64,000 bases of DNA, taken from NCBI GenBank assembly GCA_002286715.1, contig NSJX01000035.1, positions 1 through 64,000 of the forward strand, read 5' to 3'. Of this stretch, positions 46,545-57,306 are shown in pieces. A program made the position numbers and the translations under genes. Origin of the DNA: Dentipellis sp. KUC8613. Lineage: Eukaryota; Basidiomycota; Agaricomycetes; Russulales; Hericiaceae. The notes below the pieces were generated by a model that was not told the origin of the DNA, did not search any database, and saw nothing but the letters and a program-made list of their open reading frames with translations. Within the stretch, counting starts at the first letter, position 1. Every line of letters begins with the position of its first letter.

Positions 46545-47844
46545 CCGTCCGAATCTTACATCAGGAGCTCATACTCAGGCCACGCCTTTATGCACAGCCT
46601 GTGAAAGAAGGTATCGATGTCGACTTTGCGTGGATCGTCGATCCCGAAGTCTTCAATCCGATGCCCGTAGTCGTTGTACCATGAGCCGAGGACCTCTGCT
46701 GCCTCTGCCCGCAGTGATCCTTCTTCTTGTTCTGGGCGCTGCCGCTTCAAGTACGCCACGAGACTGTCGACATCCGGGTACGAGAAGATATTGAAGGACC
46801 TGTCTGCACAGTGAAGACGGTCTATGAGCATGCGTCTGTTTAGTGTACATGTTCTGGAGCTGCGAAAGAGGATGCGATTCACGCGGAGTCCACAAGTTCA
46901 TGGAATTCATAACCGTGTAGAGTTCGTTGCATCCAAATGCACCTCTGGATGGTTGATAGTCTCCTACTTTGACGTCCATGCGTTTCCGACATTTGCTGAC
47001 GCGGGATAGGCCGAAGTCGATTATACGGACGGCCACGGTGTCATCCGTGGATTTGATTAGTACATGCGGCTCCCTGAAGTCGTTGTGCAGGATGTCAGCT
47101 TCGTGGATTGCATACATATGGTCAAGGATCTGTGATCTGAAGCCAAGGAACGAATGAGCCTGCGACAGAGAACCCGATTGTTCGAGAAATTTCGACGCAC
47201 CTCAAAGCAATGGGAAGGTCCAAAAACTCTTCAACAGGAGTCCCGCAATACTCCAGCACAATGCACGAAAAATCGACCATCCAGCCAGACCACTCACACG
47301 AGCCTTTGTAGAACCCGTAGAATTTAGGAACCACGTCGCCCTGCAGGTCCCGGAGGTGCGTGTTGTAGACGTTCGCTTCGTTCTCCATCTGTGCCTCTAA
47401 TTCACCATCAAGTTGGACCAGTTTGCAGACGGCATTGACGCTGTCCACGGGAAAATCGGAACCACTGGTACATATCTGAAGAGTTCCCTGATAGACGACG
47501 GAGTGCGAGTGATAGTTGCTGCCAGATGCTAAGGGCGTGGCGTCGCAGAAGCGTAGGGTTTTACCGGTCGAGTACGGGATGTCTATGGCAGAGTCGACGG
47601 ATCTGGGACTTGGTTCATTGGGAAGATGGAGTTCCAATCGAGACGACATCGAAGCTTGTCAATGCGCGAGGTCGTCTCGAGCGCCAGCGATATCTGCCAG
47701 CAGGCGCCTTTGAGTTGCATATACACGTGTACGTACCCAGCTCCTGATATTAGACTTCACACCATACACGCGTTGATGAGACTGAAGCCGAGGAATTTCT
47801 ACGGGTGCTTCAGACAAGCATTGAAGAGTCTAAGGTGAGGGATG
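46545..47844 (-). repeat. Tandem segmental duplication, unit 2
   Basis: Second copy of the unit at 44477-45773. It carries kinase-like copy B with its upstream and downstream flanks. The decayed F-box copy sits in the spacer between the units. Confidence 0.8.
46556..47649 (-). CDS. Kinase-like family protein, copy B (altered catalytic loop)
   Basis: Tandem duplicate of copy A. Exons 47201-47649, 46885-47136 and 46556-46835 give 326 residues; exons 2 and 3 have exactly the lengths of copy A (252 and 280 nt). AVCKLVQ and IIDFGLS are unchanged, but the catalytic loop reads HEADILHNDFREPHVLI: the Asn that binds the metal ion is His, and HGD has become HND. Loss of that Asn normally destroys phosphotransfer, so this is probably a pseudokinase or a decaying copy. 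The second intron must use a GC donor (CC|GCGTGA; copy A has CC|GTGTGA), since the nearby GT gives a stop. Confidence 0.7.
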
Positions 47845-48090
47845 CAATCATCCGCGTCACGGCGAGACGTGCGTGGCGGGCTCTATGCTTCCGTCAGGGC
47901 CGGGAGTTGGCGCGGGACTGTAACGCCAGCGCGAGATGCAAGAAGTGAGAACTATGATTATAAGATCGAAAGCGGTCCTCAAATGACATGTAAGTATCGT
48001 ATACTACTACCCAACGGCACTCTTATACACGGAGCTGGTATACTCGCGCTCCATCCACGCACACCTACACACCTACACTCCCTCGCCACA
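47650..48090. other. Intergenic region between kinase-like copy B and the permease
   Basis: The first about 195 bp are duplicated promoter sequence; the rest shows nothing recognisable. Confidence 0.45.
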
Positions 48091-50798
48091 CTAGAATATA
48101 ATATTGAATATCCGGTCCCATATATTCTTGGGCGGCTCCTCGGGGCTCTCCGTCTCCTCGATCGTCGGGATGCCGGTCGTGAAGTCCATGTCGCGCGCGC
48201 GCCAGAACTTGGTGCGCTTGACGACGCGCCAGAAGATCCAGAGGGCGAAGAAGATGGGGATGTTGATGTACGCGGTGAGGAACGCGCTCGTGTCCCAGTT
48301 GAAGAACACCTCGAAGCCGTTGATGAGCGTGAAGAAGATGACCCAGCACAGGCCCCACCACGCGAGCCCCGGCTGCAGCGCGGAGTAGTACACGAACTGC
48401 TTGCGGTCGATGCCCTGCGCGCGCAGGCCGTGCCAGAAGCGGATGTACGTCAGGTTGATCGCCGCCCAGGTGAAGAAGCCGCCGACGGTCGAGAGCGAGA
48501 CGAACCAGCTGCAGGCGGGCGTCAGCGTCAGCATCGCACGCACAGAAAACAAGAGGTGATGTAATGGATGGAAACGCACTTGAACACGGTCGCTGACGAG
48601 TTAGACACGTTCATGAACGCGAGCAGCGTGAACGCGCAGGAGAAGAGCACAGCGGCGATGGGCAGGCCGGCCTTGGTGCAGTACGTGAAGATGCGCGGCG
48701 CCTGTCCACGCAGCGCAAGGCCGTACAGGATGCGGGACGCGCAGAACAGGTAGCTGTTGCCGGCGGAGAACGCGCTCGTGAGGATACCCGCGTTGATGAT
48801 CGACGGCAGGACTGTGGTGCAACGGTTAGTTGGGAGAGAAGGGAAAAGACAAGAATCTGGCAGGGCGTACTCTTGATGCCGGCGCGGGTCATTGCGATGA
48901 CGTAGGGCGACTCGGACGCGGTGGCGCTGGCGTTGAGGAGGGCCGGGTCGTTGTAGGGCACAAGCATGCCCGTGATGAGAATGCCGAGGATCTGTATCCG
49001 TATCAGCACGCAAACACGCGTGAGCAGGCAGGGAAACACTCACGTAGAACACAACGATACGATAGAAGACACGGCGCACGGCCTTGGCGATATTGCGTCG
49101 GGGATTCTCAGTCTCAGACGCGGCACTACGAATGTCTGTCAGTCTCTGCTAAGAATATTGACCTAAAGGGACTTACATGGCGACGAGCTCCATTCCCTGG
49201 AAGGAGAAAGCAGCCTGGACGAGTACGGAGAGGATGCCGAGGAAGCGGTCCGTGTTGATGTTGCTGACGAGGCCTGCGGGGGCGAGGGGGCCGGGGTTCT
49301 TCCAGTACTGGAAGCCGCGGCGCTGGTGATCGGGGCCTCCACCGAGGTCGATGATGAGGCCAACAAGGATGAGGCCGGTAATCATGCAGACTGTCGGGAT
49401 CATTTTCAGCATTTATTGAGGCCACGAAAGTTCAATGGAAGGGCACTCACGCTTGATGATAGAGAATACAAATTCGGCTGAGGAGAGATGAGCTGCTGTG
49501 GTTTGGCACGTATGCTATTGGTACTCACATTCGCCGAAATACCTGCAAAGGAGTCAGAAAAGGAAGTATACAGATATAGTCCAAAACACACCTGACTCCG
49601 AGGATATTGGCCAGGGATACGAGGAAGCAGAGGACGGCAATGTAGCCGGCGGTATGTCCGGTCTGAAATGCGCAGGTGAGTACAATCGCTCGACTTGGCG
49701 GCATGCGGTGGCTCACGTCTGGGTCCCAGAAAGTGATCAAAATTGTAGCTGACGTGATTTCAACCGGGACAGTGATACTGGATCAGAAGTGTGAGCCTCG
49801 GGAAATTGCTTCGTGGAGAGAGAAAATGAAAGCCGCAGGGTTTCCAGGGTCGTCCCCTGGGGTCATGTTCGGGGACATGCTGACATGCTCAAAAGGGAAG
49901 TCGCAGTACCGCGATGGGCACGTCAAAGACCCCGACCACTGACCAAGAATATTCCAAGATATATTAATAATGGAGATACTCACGCTTGAGTCTGGGTAAC
50001 AAATGTCAAGACCGAGTCGTAGATGAAACAGAGGAATTACTCACGTAGAAATAATTCTAATAGTATGACGATCTACATTGAGTGATCACGTCGATGATTG
50101 AATTTATGATAGAGCTCACCCATCCGACCTGCGATCCATCACATCAGCCGCTGAACTCGGGATAAAAAAGATGCGTATACATACTGCGAAGCCAAATGAA
50201 GGATCTACCCAACGAGCAGCTGCGCAACGCGTTAGCTCGAACTTCTCCCATCCAGAAGAGCAATGCAGACGCACCAAAGTGGGGAAACGTTCCGGAAATC
50301 GGCGCAAGCGAGGTCATCTCGCCGACGGAACAGAGCGCACTGTCGATACATGTCAGAGACGTGAAGTTCGCACAGGCAGAAGAAGACCACTGACGAATAA
50401 GCCACAGTGCCAACGAGCAGGTACGCGATGAGTGCACCGAGCGGGCCGGCACCTTGCAGCGCTTCACCGGACCCAAGGAACAGACCCGTTCCAAGCGTCC
50501 CCGCGATCTACAATGAGCGGCGGATGGTCAGCAAGCGACACGCGCGTGCTAAAAGCACAAAACGCACGGCAATCCTGCAGCGCTGTCAGTAAAACGTCAA
50601 ACTCGCAGAAAAAGGAACGCACATTTGTACATGGCGCTGCTTGAGCTTGCGCTGGACGCGGTCGAGTTCCGACTGGTCGAATTGGTACTTGTCGTCCTCG
50701 CGGGCTGTATGGACGACATACTCGGGCGGGCTGCCCTTTTCGAGTGAGGGAGGGAAGCTGCCCGCCTCGTGCGTTTTTTCGTGAGCTGAGTCGGACAT
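48091..50798 (-). CDS. Amino-acid permease (APC superfamily, YAT type)
   Basis: Plasma-membrane amino-acid/proton symporter with about 12 membrane helices. The start at 50798 (MSDSAHEKTHEAGSFPPSLE) gives a hydrophilic N-tail; the first helix has IAGTLGTGLFLGSGEALQGA with the substrate-binding GTGLF motif. Others: GEMTSLAPISGTFPHFAARW, VDPSFGFAVG, AFSFQGMELVAMAASETENP (APC motif), RRNIAKAVRRVFYRIVVFYI, LPSIINAGILTSAFSAGNSY, ASRILYGLALRGQAPRIFTY, TYIRFWHGLRAQGIDRKQF, and a C-tail ending NIWDRIFNIIF. All are typical of fungal general or proline-type permeases; substrate range cannot be read from this. At least ten introns, several clustered at 49400-50160 with very small exons. Confidence 0.9.
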
Positions 50799-53466
50799 GA
50801 CGGGGGCCTCTGGTTGGACGAAAGGAAGAGGCCGGGGGTGAAATGGCAGTCGACAAGGGGGAGGCTGGGGGTGGAACAGCAGTCGAAGAGAGCGGAGGGC
50901 GCCATAAGGACCTTATAGTCGATGGAGCGCGTGCCTGTTTGCTCTGCCCGATAAGAGCTGCGAGGTAATTTGCTGCCCCCGCACCGATAAGAAGATGCGA
51001 TCGACTTTCTCGTGTCGCCTGGGCGTCTCTCCATCATGAATGATCTCGCTCCTCACGCGACCATGTGCTCCCTCTCTCCCACCGCTCATACATACTTCGC
51101 TTGGGCGCGGCGCACCGCCATGACTATCACAACACCACATAGGGACGTACCCTGCTCTGAGATCAAAGACACACCGCATGCGAGTCAAAATAGTCGAGCA
51201 GCAAAACGAGCAGCAGGAAAACTGCAGAGGAAAAACAGATTTTGGAGCTACGACAGCAGGTCCGGACACCGGACCCCGCACCAACCGGTAAGTCCCGGCC
51301 GGCCAGTGTCACAGCCACGCCCCCGGGCTCGCCCCGCTCAAAGCAGGCCAGGCTGCTCGAGCGTCGACGTCCACCGCACCAAAGCTGCAGCTGGCCTCGC
51401 ACCTCGAGCTCGCAACCGCATGCCGCTCTCCTCCCCGTATCCTTCCGTAATATTGCGCCCTTTGCACCCTCATCACTGCATCATCCTTCCTACGCCACCG
51501 TCTGCTATACTGGGAGTCAGGCACCGCCACCTGCAGTGATAAGGGTGCTGCAGCAACGCGCTGCAGTCCTCCTATCTGGTCCACCCGAGTATATATGATA
51601 TTGATATAGACATACCTGTCGCATCGTCTGGATGCCGGCTTTGGATCACCTGAATATGCTCGTAATTATGGCAGACGCACTGTTGCTAGGGCTCAAGCAC
51701 ATATGGCATGGATCTACTCAATTGCCACCATGCCCGTCGTCTTCACGCAGCAATTAGGCATGTGTACATGTACAGATCCGCTCGCATCTCATTCGATGGT
51801 CCCGCGTACCTACCAAGCCTTCCCACCCCCTTCGGCGGCCAACATCACCACGCCCCGCGTCCCATGACGATATATATAGCAGCGAGATCCATCTCTGATG
51901 TGCAGCTGATTCCGCGGTTCTGCAGCTGCGGGCGCAAGATGTTATGTACGTGGTGCGGCGAGGAGTGGCCAGCGCCCGCGGCCGTGAGAGCAGAAGGCCG
52001 ACATGAAACGAGAAATATGCACGTACATATGCATTTGCCGCAATAGGCAAACGAGAAAAACGCCCCGCCGCGGCCTTGTTCGACCTGCCGATAAGTGCTG
52101 TGGAGACCTGATCCTTGTGCGCGGTGACGCGGTTCCTGACCGAGGTACTCGCATACCTAGTACGGTCGAGGGATTATCAGCATCCGTCGAGGCTCGGGTC
52201 CTGCGGCAGCCTCGGAATGCTGCTCGAGAACTTCCATCGCCGCCGCCGATGCTTCGCGAAGCCGTTCGAACCCCTCGCGGTGCAGCGCGGTCATCGAGCT
52301 TCAAGCTTCGTGCATCTATGTAACAGCCTGTTTGACGCGCAAAGTTGTAAGCCTTCGAATTCGGACCCTGCGGCCTGCGGTCTTCCTGGCGCTATGACGC
52401 GTTTCGTCTTCCTTCCAGGCGGAAATTCTCACAGGAACCACTGTGCCGCTTGTCTGGTGAGATCTGGGGCCTGGAGTGTCGAGGAAGCGCTTTGGAGATG
52501 GGGCCAGGGGAGGGCTTATTAGACGCACGCTCGTACGCACCTGGATGCGAATCCGTATACGGGTGCGGTGTGGGCGTTGATAAGAGCGACAGGACCGGGG
52601 TACTAGGAATGATGTCGTGACTCGTGAGTGGAATAGGGAGTGCCTTTGGTAGATTCAATTGGGAGGTATCTGCTTCCGGCGACATGTGCGCATGCGGTGA
52701 AGCACTGACACTTCATTTCGGTGTCATCGGTGAGATCTATGGGTGTAAGTACGGTGGTGTCACCTTGAGACGTCCGGCCGGGACCCAATGGTCGTCGCGG
52801 GAAGGATCTTGCTAACGCTCGTGGATTCTGAAAGGAAGGACGGTGCTCGAGATGGCGTGGATGTGCCGACGCGGGGGCGACACAGGGTTGTGCTGCGTCC
52901 CATGCGAGCGTACATGTCTCTCTGAGAGAGATTATCAGATAACCTGCAGCTGTTGTATCGATCAGCAGAAACGACACGAGTCAAAAAGCAGGCGTACAAA
53001 TAAAACTCCACCTGAAGAAAAAAACTGTCTCGAGCTCTCGTCGTCGGCAAAAGTACTTACACTCACCTCAGCACAGTCTAACCATAAGCAAGCAAAACAC
53101 CAGAACCACCTTCTCTCGAGTCTGGAATTCCAGAGAACGCACCGAGGGCACGTACAGCCCGGATCTAAAAATCGCAAAGCAGCTGGAACGTCTCGGAGGC
53201 GCGTACGTGGCCGGTGGCCCGCTGAGTTCCACGGCGCCGGGGACGAAACTCAGCGGGCCAAGGGCGTGCTGAGTCAGCGCCGCCGGCCGGGTCGGCTCAT
53301 CTTTGGCTCCGGCTGCCGGCCGGCCGGATCGTCACTCTGCTTCACTGCGTCCCACGCTATCGGATACTCTGACTTCATTCACCTTTACTGATTGAAGTGA
53401 AGTACTTACTTCTGACATTCTGTAGGCTGCGAGTTGAAGCAGGTTAAGGCTTCATCGGAACGCAGG
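50799..53466. other. 2.7 kb gene-poor region
   Basis: The longest stretch without a supported gene, between the divergent permease and GPATCH1 genes. Open frames up to about 180 codons occur (for example 52843-53391 and 51012-51539, plus strand) but have no motif, odd composition and competing frames. One perfect inverted repeat is at 53216-53259. It may be an extended promoter or hold a non-coding RNA or a decayed gene. Confidence 0.4.
53216..53259. repeat. Perfect 13-bp inverted repeat
   Basis: GGCCCGCTGAGTT (53216-53228) and its exact complement AACTCAGCGGGCC (53247-53259) flank an 18-nt loop, about 210 bp before the GPATCH1 start codon. It could form a hairpin in the leader RNA or be a dyad protein-binding site. 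Confidence 0.6.
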
Positions 53467-56400
53467 ATGGGGAGCACGTACCGGCTGAAGCGCAAGCTGA
53501 ATGAGGAGGGCGTGGACCTGCGCTCGCGCCAGGCGACGGAGAACTTCTGCCTCGTGCGTCGCGAGATGTCCATCCTTTCCTCATCGTTCTAATATTTGAA
53601 CTGCGATCCAGATAGGCACGCCGTTACCGCCACTTGATAAGAGGGACGCGGGGGAGTTTGCACCGCTGTGGAAGCAGGAAGTGCGCGACGAGAAAGGCCG
53701 GCGGCGGCTGCACGGCGCCTTCACGGGCGGCTTCTCTGCGGGGTACTACAACACTGTCGGGTCGGCAGAAGGTACGCTGGGCTCTTTCACACTAGTCTTC
53801 ATCCTGCTCACTCCTCCGATCAGGATGGACACCGTCGACTTTCGTCTCCTCTCGCTCGGAGCGCGCCAAGGCCAAGGCCGCGCGCCCGGAAGACTACATG
53901 GACGAGGAGGACCTCGCGGAGCTGCGCGAGAGCCAGTTGGAAGCGGCCTTCGCGAAGGACAACGAGGCGCTAGGCATCACTGCCGATAAACAGCGGCAAG
54001 GCAGCACCATCGACGACGAGTATGTATTTCCCATTATCCACCCTCAGCACGTCCTCATCCCGCCCCACAGCCCCATCGCCAAGCAACTCCGCGAAGCCCT
54101 CGCACCTTCGGGCGAAGACACGCCCGGCGTGCGGCTGCTCAAGAAGATGGGCTGGCGCCCGGGGCAGGGCGTCGGCCCGCGCGTGACCTGGCGCGAGCGC
54201 AAGATCCAGGACCTGCTCGCCGCGGGCGGGACGCTGCGCGGCGTCGACCTCGACGCGCTCGACGACGACGGCGACGAGGAGGCGAAGAAGCACATGTACC
54301 CGCCGCGCGATACGCCGGTGGTCGTGCCCTCGCGCAAGGACGATCACCATGGGCTGGGGTATGTGAAGGAGATGGACCTCCAGCAGTCGCTGGGGCAGCG
54401 CGGTGGCGCGAAGGAGAAGGCGCAGCAGGGCCCGAAGCTTTCTGGTGCGTGTGGCTTTCGTGTCACCCCTTTCTTGTGGTAGAGCGTCGGCTGATTGACT
54501 TTGTTTCCCTATCTACTTTCTTCTTGCAGCGGGATTCGGGTTGGGCGCGCTAAACGAGGCAGAAGACGATGACATCGACGTGTACGATGCGGGTCTTGAC
54601 TCAGAGAAGACGCATATGGCATGGGATGTGACCGATCGGGAGAAGGAGGATACATCCTCGCTGAAGAACAAGAGCCGTGCAGCCGACACACCGAAGATGG
54701 TCTGTCGCGCGACTCTCATCCCAGCTGCCCCACTTACGTCGTATGCAGGTCTCCGCGGGATTCCAGACATTCGACGACGGCACACCCGTCGCAACAGGCT
54801 TCGTCCTCGACCCACAGCCGTGCTATGTATTTGACAAGTGACTGCTTATATATCTCCTTGTGGTTATTATCTCATCCTTTCTTCAGCTGGCCATTCGCGC
54901 CGGTCCCGGAGGGCTGGAAACCTGACCCCCATCGTGTGTGGGACAAGGACAAGAACAAGGAGAACGTCGCGGTTGACAAAGGAGGAAAATGGGAACGGAG
55001 AAATGACTTGCAGCCCGAACAGGTGAATATTTCTATGGTTCCACCGCTCCAGCTCGTCTGACTTGCGCACTTCAGCGTGGCGCAATGTTAGGCGAAGAAG
55101 CTATGCCCCGCTCCGTCTTCGAGTTCCTGTCGAAAAAGGACCGCGAGCGGCTCCAGCGAGCCGCCGCGTCCGTCAAAGCCGGTGTGACTCCCACTCCGTC
55201 CGCGCCCGCGCCTGCGCCCGAAACTCCCAGCGGGACTCCCTTCACGCCCCCCAACGTCGCCGAGGCTGCACTGAAAGGTTTCATGCCGTACCCCAACGAC
55301 CCCACCAAGCAATCGCGCTACATCGCCTACCTGCGCTCGCAAGCGCACCCGGAGCACCCCGACCTCGCGCCCACACAGCTGCCCGGGCAGTCCAGCGCCG
55401 ACTTCGCGCGCGAGCTGCAGGACTTCGCGAAGAGCGCGGCGATCTTCAAGCCCGTGAGCGGCGCGATGGCGAGCCGGTTCACGAGCGCGGCCGCGCTCGA
55501 CCTCGGCCCGAAAATCGTCGAGGGGCTGCACCAGCCCGTGCACAAGCCGGAGCCGACGCCCGAGGAGCGCGCGGCGGAGGCGGAGCGCCGGCGCAGGGAG
55601 GAGGGCGCGCGCGAGGAGGCGGTCGAGGGGAGCAAGGCGCATGCGGTCAGGATGGGGCTGTATGGCCCGATGACGCGCGAGGTGCGCCCGTGGGTCCCGT
55701 CGAAGCTGCTCTGCAAGCGCTTTGGGGTGCGCGATCCGAATCCGGCGCCGGAGGAGGGCGCGGCGGGTGCAGGGGTGGGTGCGGGGACGGGTGCGGGGAC
55801 GGCGTGGAGGCCGGAGGAGGCGCTGGCGGAAGCGGATTTGACGACGGCCACGACGGCGATTGGTACGGTGCCTGTGGAGGGGAGTTCGAGTGGTGCATGG
55901 AAGATGCGGGATCTGGCGAATGTGGGGCTGGGGGAGGACGACGACCAGGATAACGATATCCTGACGTATCAGCGGCCGAGCATGGACGTGTTCAAGGCGA
56001 TCTTCGCGAGCGACGAGAGCAGCGACGAGGAGGATGTGGAGGTGGAAGAAGGCGGCGGTGGGAAGGATGTGGTTGGGAGGCAAAAGACCCACGAGGAGGT
56101 GGAAGATGATGGATATGTCGCGATGCTAGCGGCGTTCGCGAAGAAGGACGAGGATGAAGACGTGGAGATGGCAGAAGCAGGCCCTTCGCGGGCGGGTACG
56201 GTGCCTGCGCACTTGCAGATGGAGGCGCCGACTCCAACCTATGCGCCGCCCGGGGCGAGCAGCTCGGCTTCGCCAGCACTGACAGCTGACACGAGCAAGG
56301 TCGACTTGGCAACATTCAAGCCGACCTTCGTACCCCGCACGGAGCGGGATGCAAAGAAATCGAAGACGAAGGAGGACAAAGACAAGAAGGACAAGAAGAA

Positions 56401-56758
56401 GAAAGACAAGGGACGCGCCATCGTGTCGTTCGTGACGGAAGAGGATGGGGAGGAAGGCGGGGGACTGAGCATTGCACCTCTAAAACGGAAGGACAAGGAA
56501 AAGGACAAAGAGAGAGAGCGGAAAAAGAAGAGGAAGAAGGAGAAAGAGGCAGGAGACGGGAAGAGGGTCGAAGACGCAGACGGGGAGGACATGTGGGTGG
56601 AAAAGCCTTTACCGGAAGCGGTGAAGGGACTGCAGGTACTTCCTATCGACGAGGCCAGTCCTAATGTGCCAGCGACGACACCCGACGCTTCCCCACGGCC
56701 GACGACAGAGATGGGTCCGCCGAGGGGGCGAAAACGAGCGGTCGATTTTATGGATTAA
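53467..56758 (+). CDS. G-patch protein, GPATCH1 type (spliceosome-associated)
   Basis: Orthologue-like to GPATCH1, a G-patch protein of catalytic-stage spliceosomes thought to partner a DEAH helicase. The N-terminal DUF1604 region reads [76 protein letters not shown]. The G-patch follows: [20 protein letters not shown]. Later blocks are [25 protein letters not shown] [11 protein letters not shown] and [20 protein letters not shown]. The C-terminal third is highly charged (Asp/Glu then Lys/Arg/Glu runs) and ends [10 protein letters not shown]. Start 53467 matches the family N-terminus. Introns near 53560-53612, 53776-53821, 54447-54529, 54700-54748, 54834-54887 and 55021-55077; the last exon is long. 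Confidence 0.92.
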
Positions 56759-57008
56759 TACTGTTTGCCGCACGTCGTAGATACTTACTCCCGTTCCTGA
56801 CGCATTCTAGGGTGGAAGCAATTGATATTGTTATCTTTCGATACTTCATTGCTGAAGTGTTTTCGTCTCGGCGTGTGGTTAGGGGAGTCCGACTTGAACT
56901 TGTCAGGAACGTGGCATGTTTGAGTCCGCCTGCGGCACTATACCACTTGGCTCGAGCTTGAAATTTGGACGTGAGAGGTTAGGATAAAAATGAACGGCCC
57001 CTGAGCGA

Positions 57009-57090
57009 AGGCCCTGCCAGGATTCGAACCTGGGTCACGGGAAGTTCCTATTTCAGAATCCCGTGTGATAACCAACTACACTACAGGGCC
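57009..57090 (-). tRNA. tRNA-Gln (CTG) with a short intron
   Basis: On the minus strand the acceptor GGCCCTG pairs with CAGGGCC, the D-arm is TAGTGTAGTTGGTTATCAC, the anticodon stem CGGGA/TCCCG encloses CTG, and the T-arm is CCAGG-TTCGAAT-CCTGG. Nine extra nucleotides (about AATAGGAAC) follow one base after the anticodon and are best read as an intron, leaving a mature length of about 73 nt. The discriminator is T. Confidence 0.9.
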
Positions 57091-57306
57091 TTGAAATAAA
57101 TATGCGACGGTTGGTAACAGAGCGACGCTCATTCTCCCCCCGAAGGTTGCAATTGCGCTCATTGACATCCCGAGTCATTAAACAAACTCGAGAACATACT
57201 GAAGGACAGTTGTGTACAACCAAGGATCCTTGATGTCCTTCGTAACGCAGTGCAGATTAGAACCAACATCGTACGGCCATAAGTCCCCACGTAAAACCCA
57301 TACGCA

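Noticed and set aside
52843..53391. Plus-strand frame of about 180 codons before GPATCH1
   Set aside because: No motif, unlike codon use, contains the inverted repeat, and does not join in frame with the GPATCH1 start.
55088..56092. Long minus-strand open frame of about 330 codons
   Set aside because: Antisense shadow of the GPATCH1 exon; an Arg/His/Leu-rich translation without domain features.
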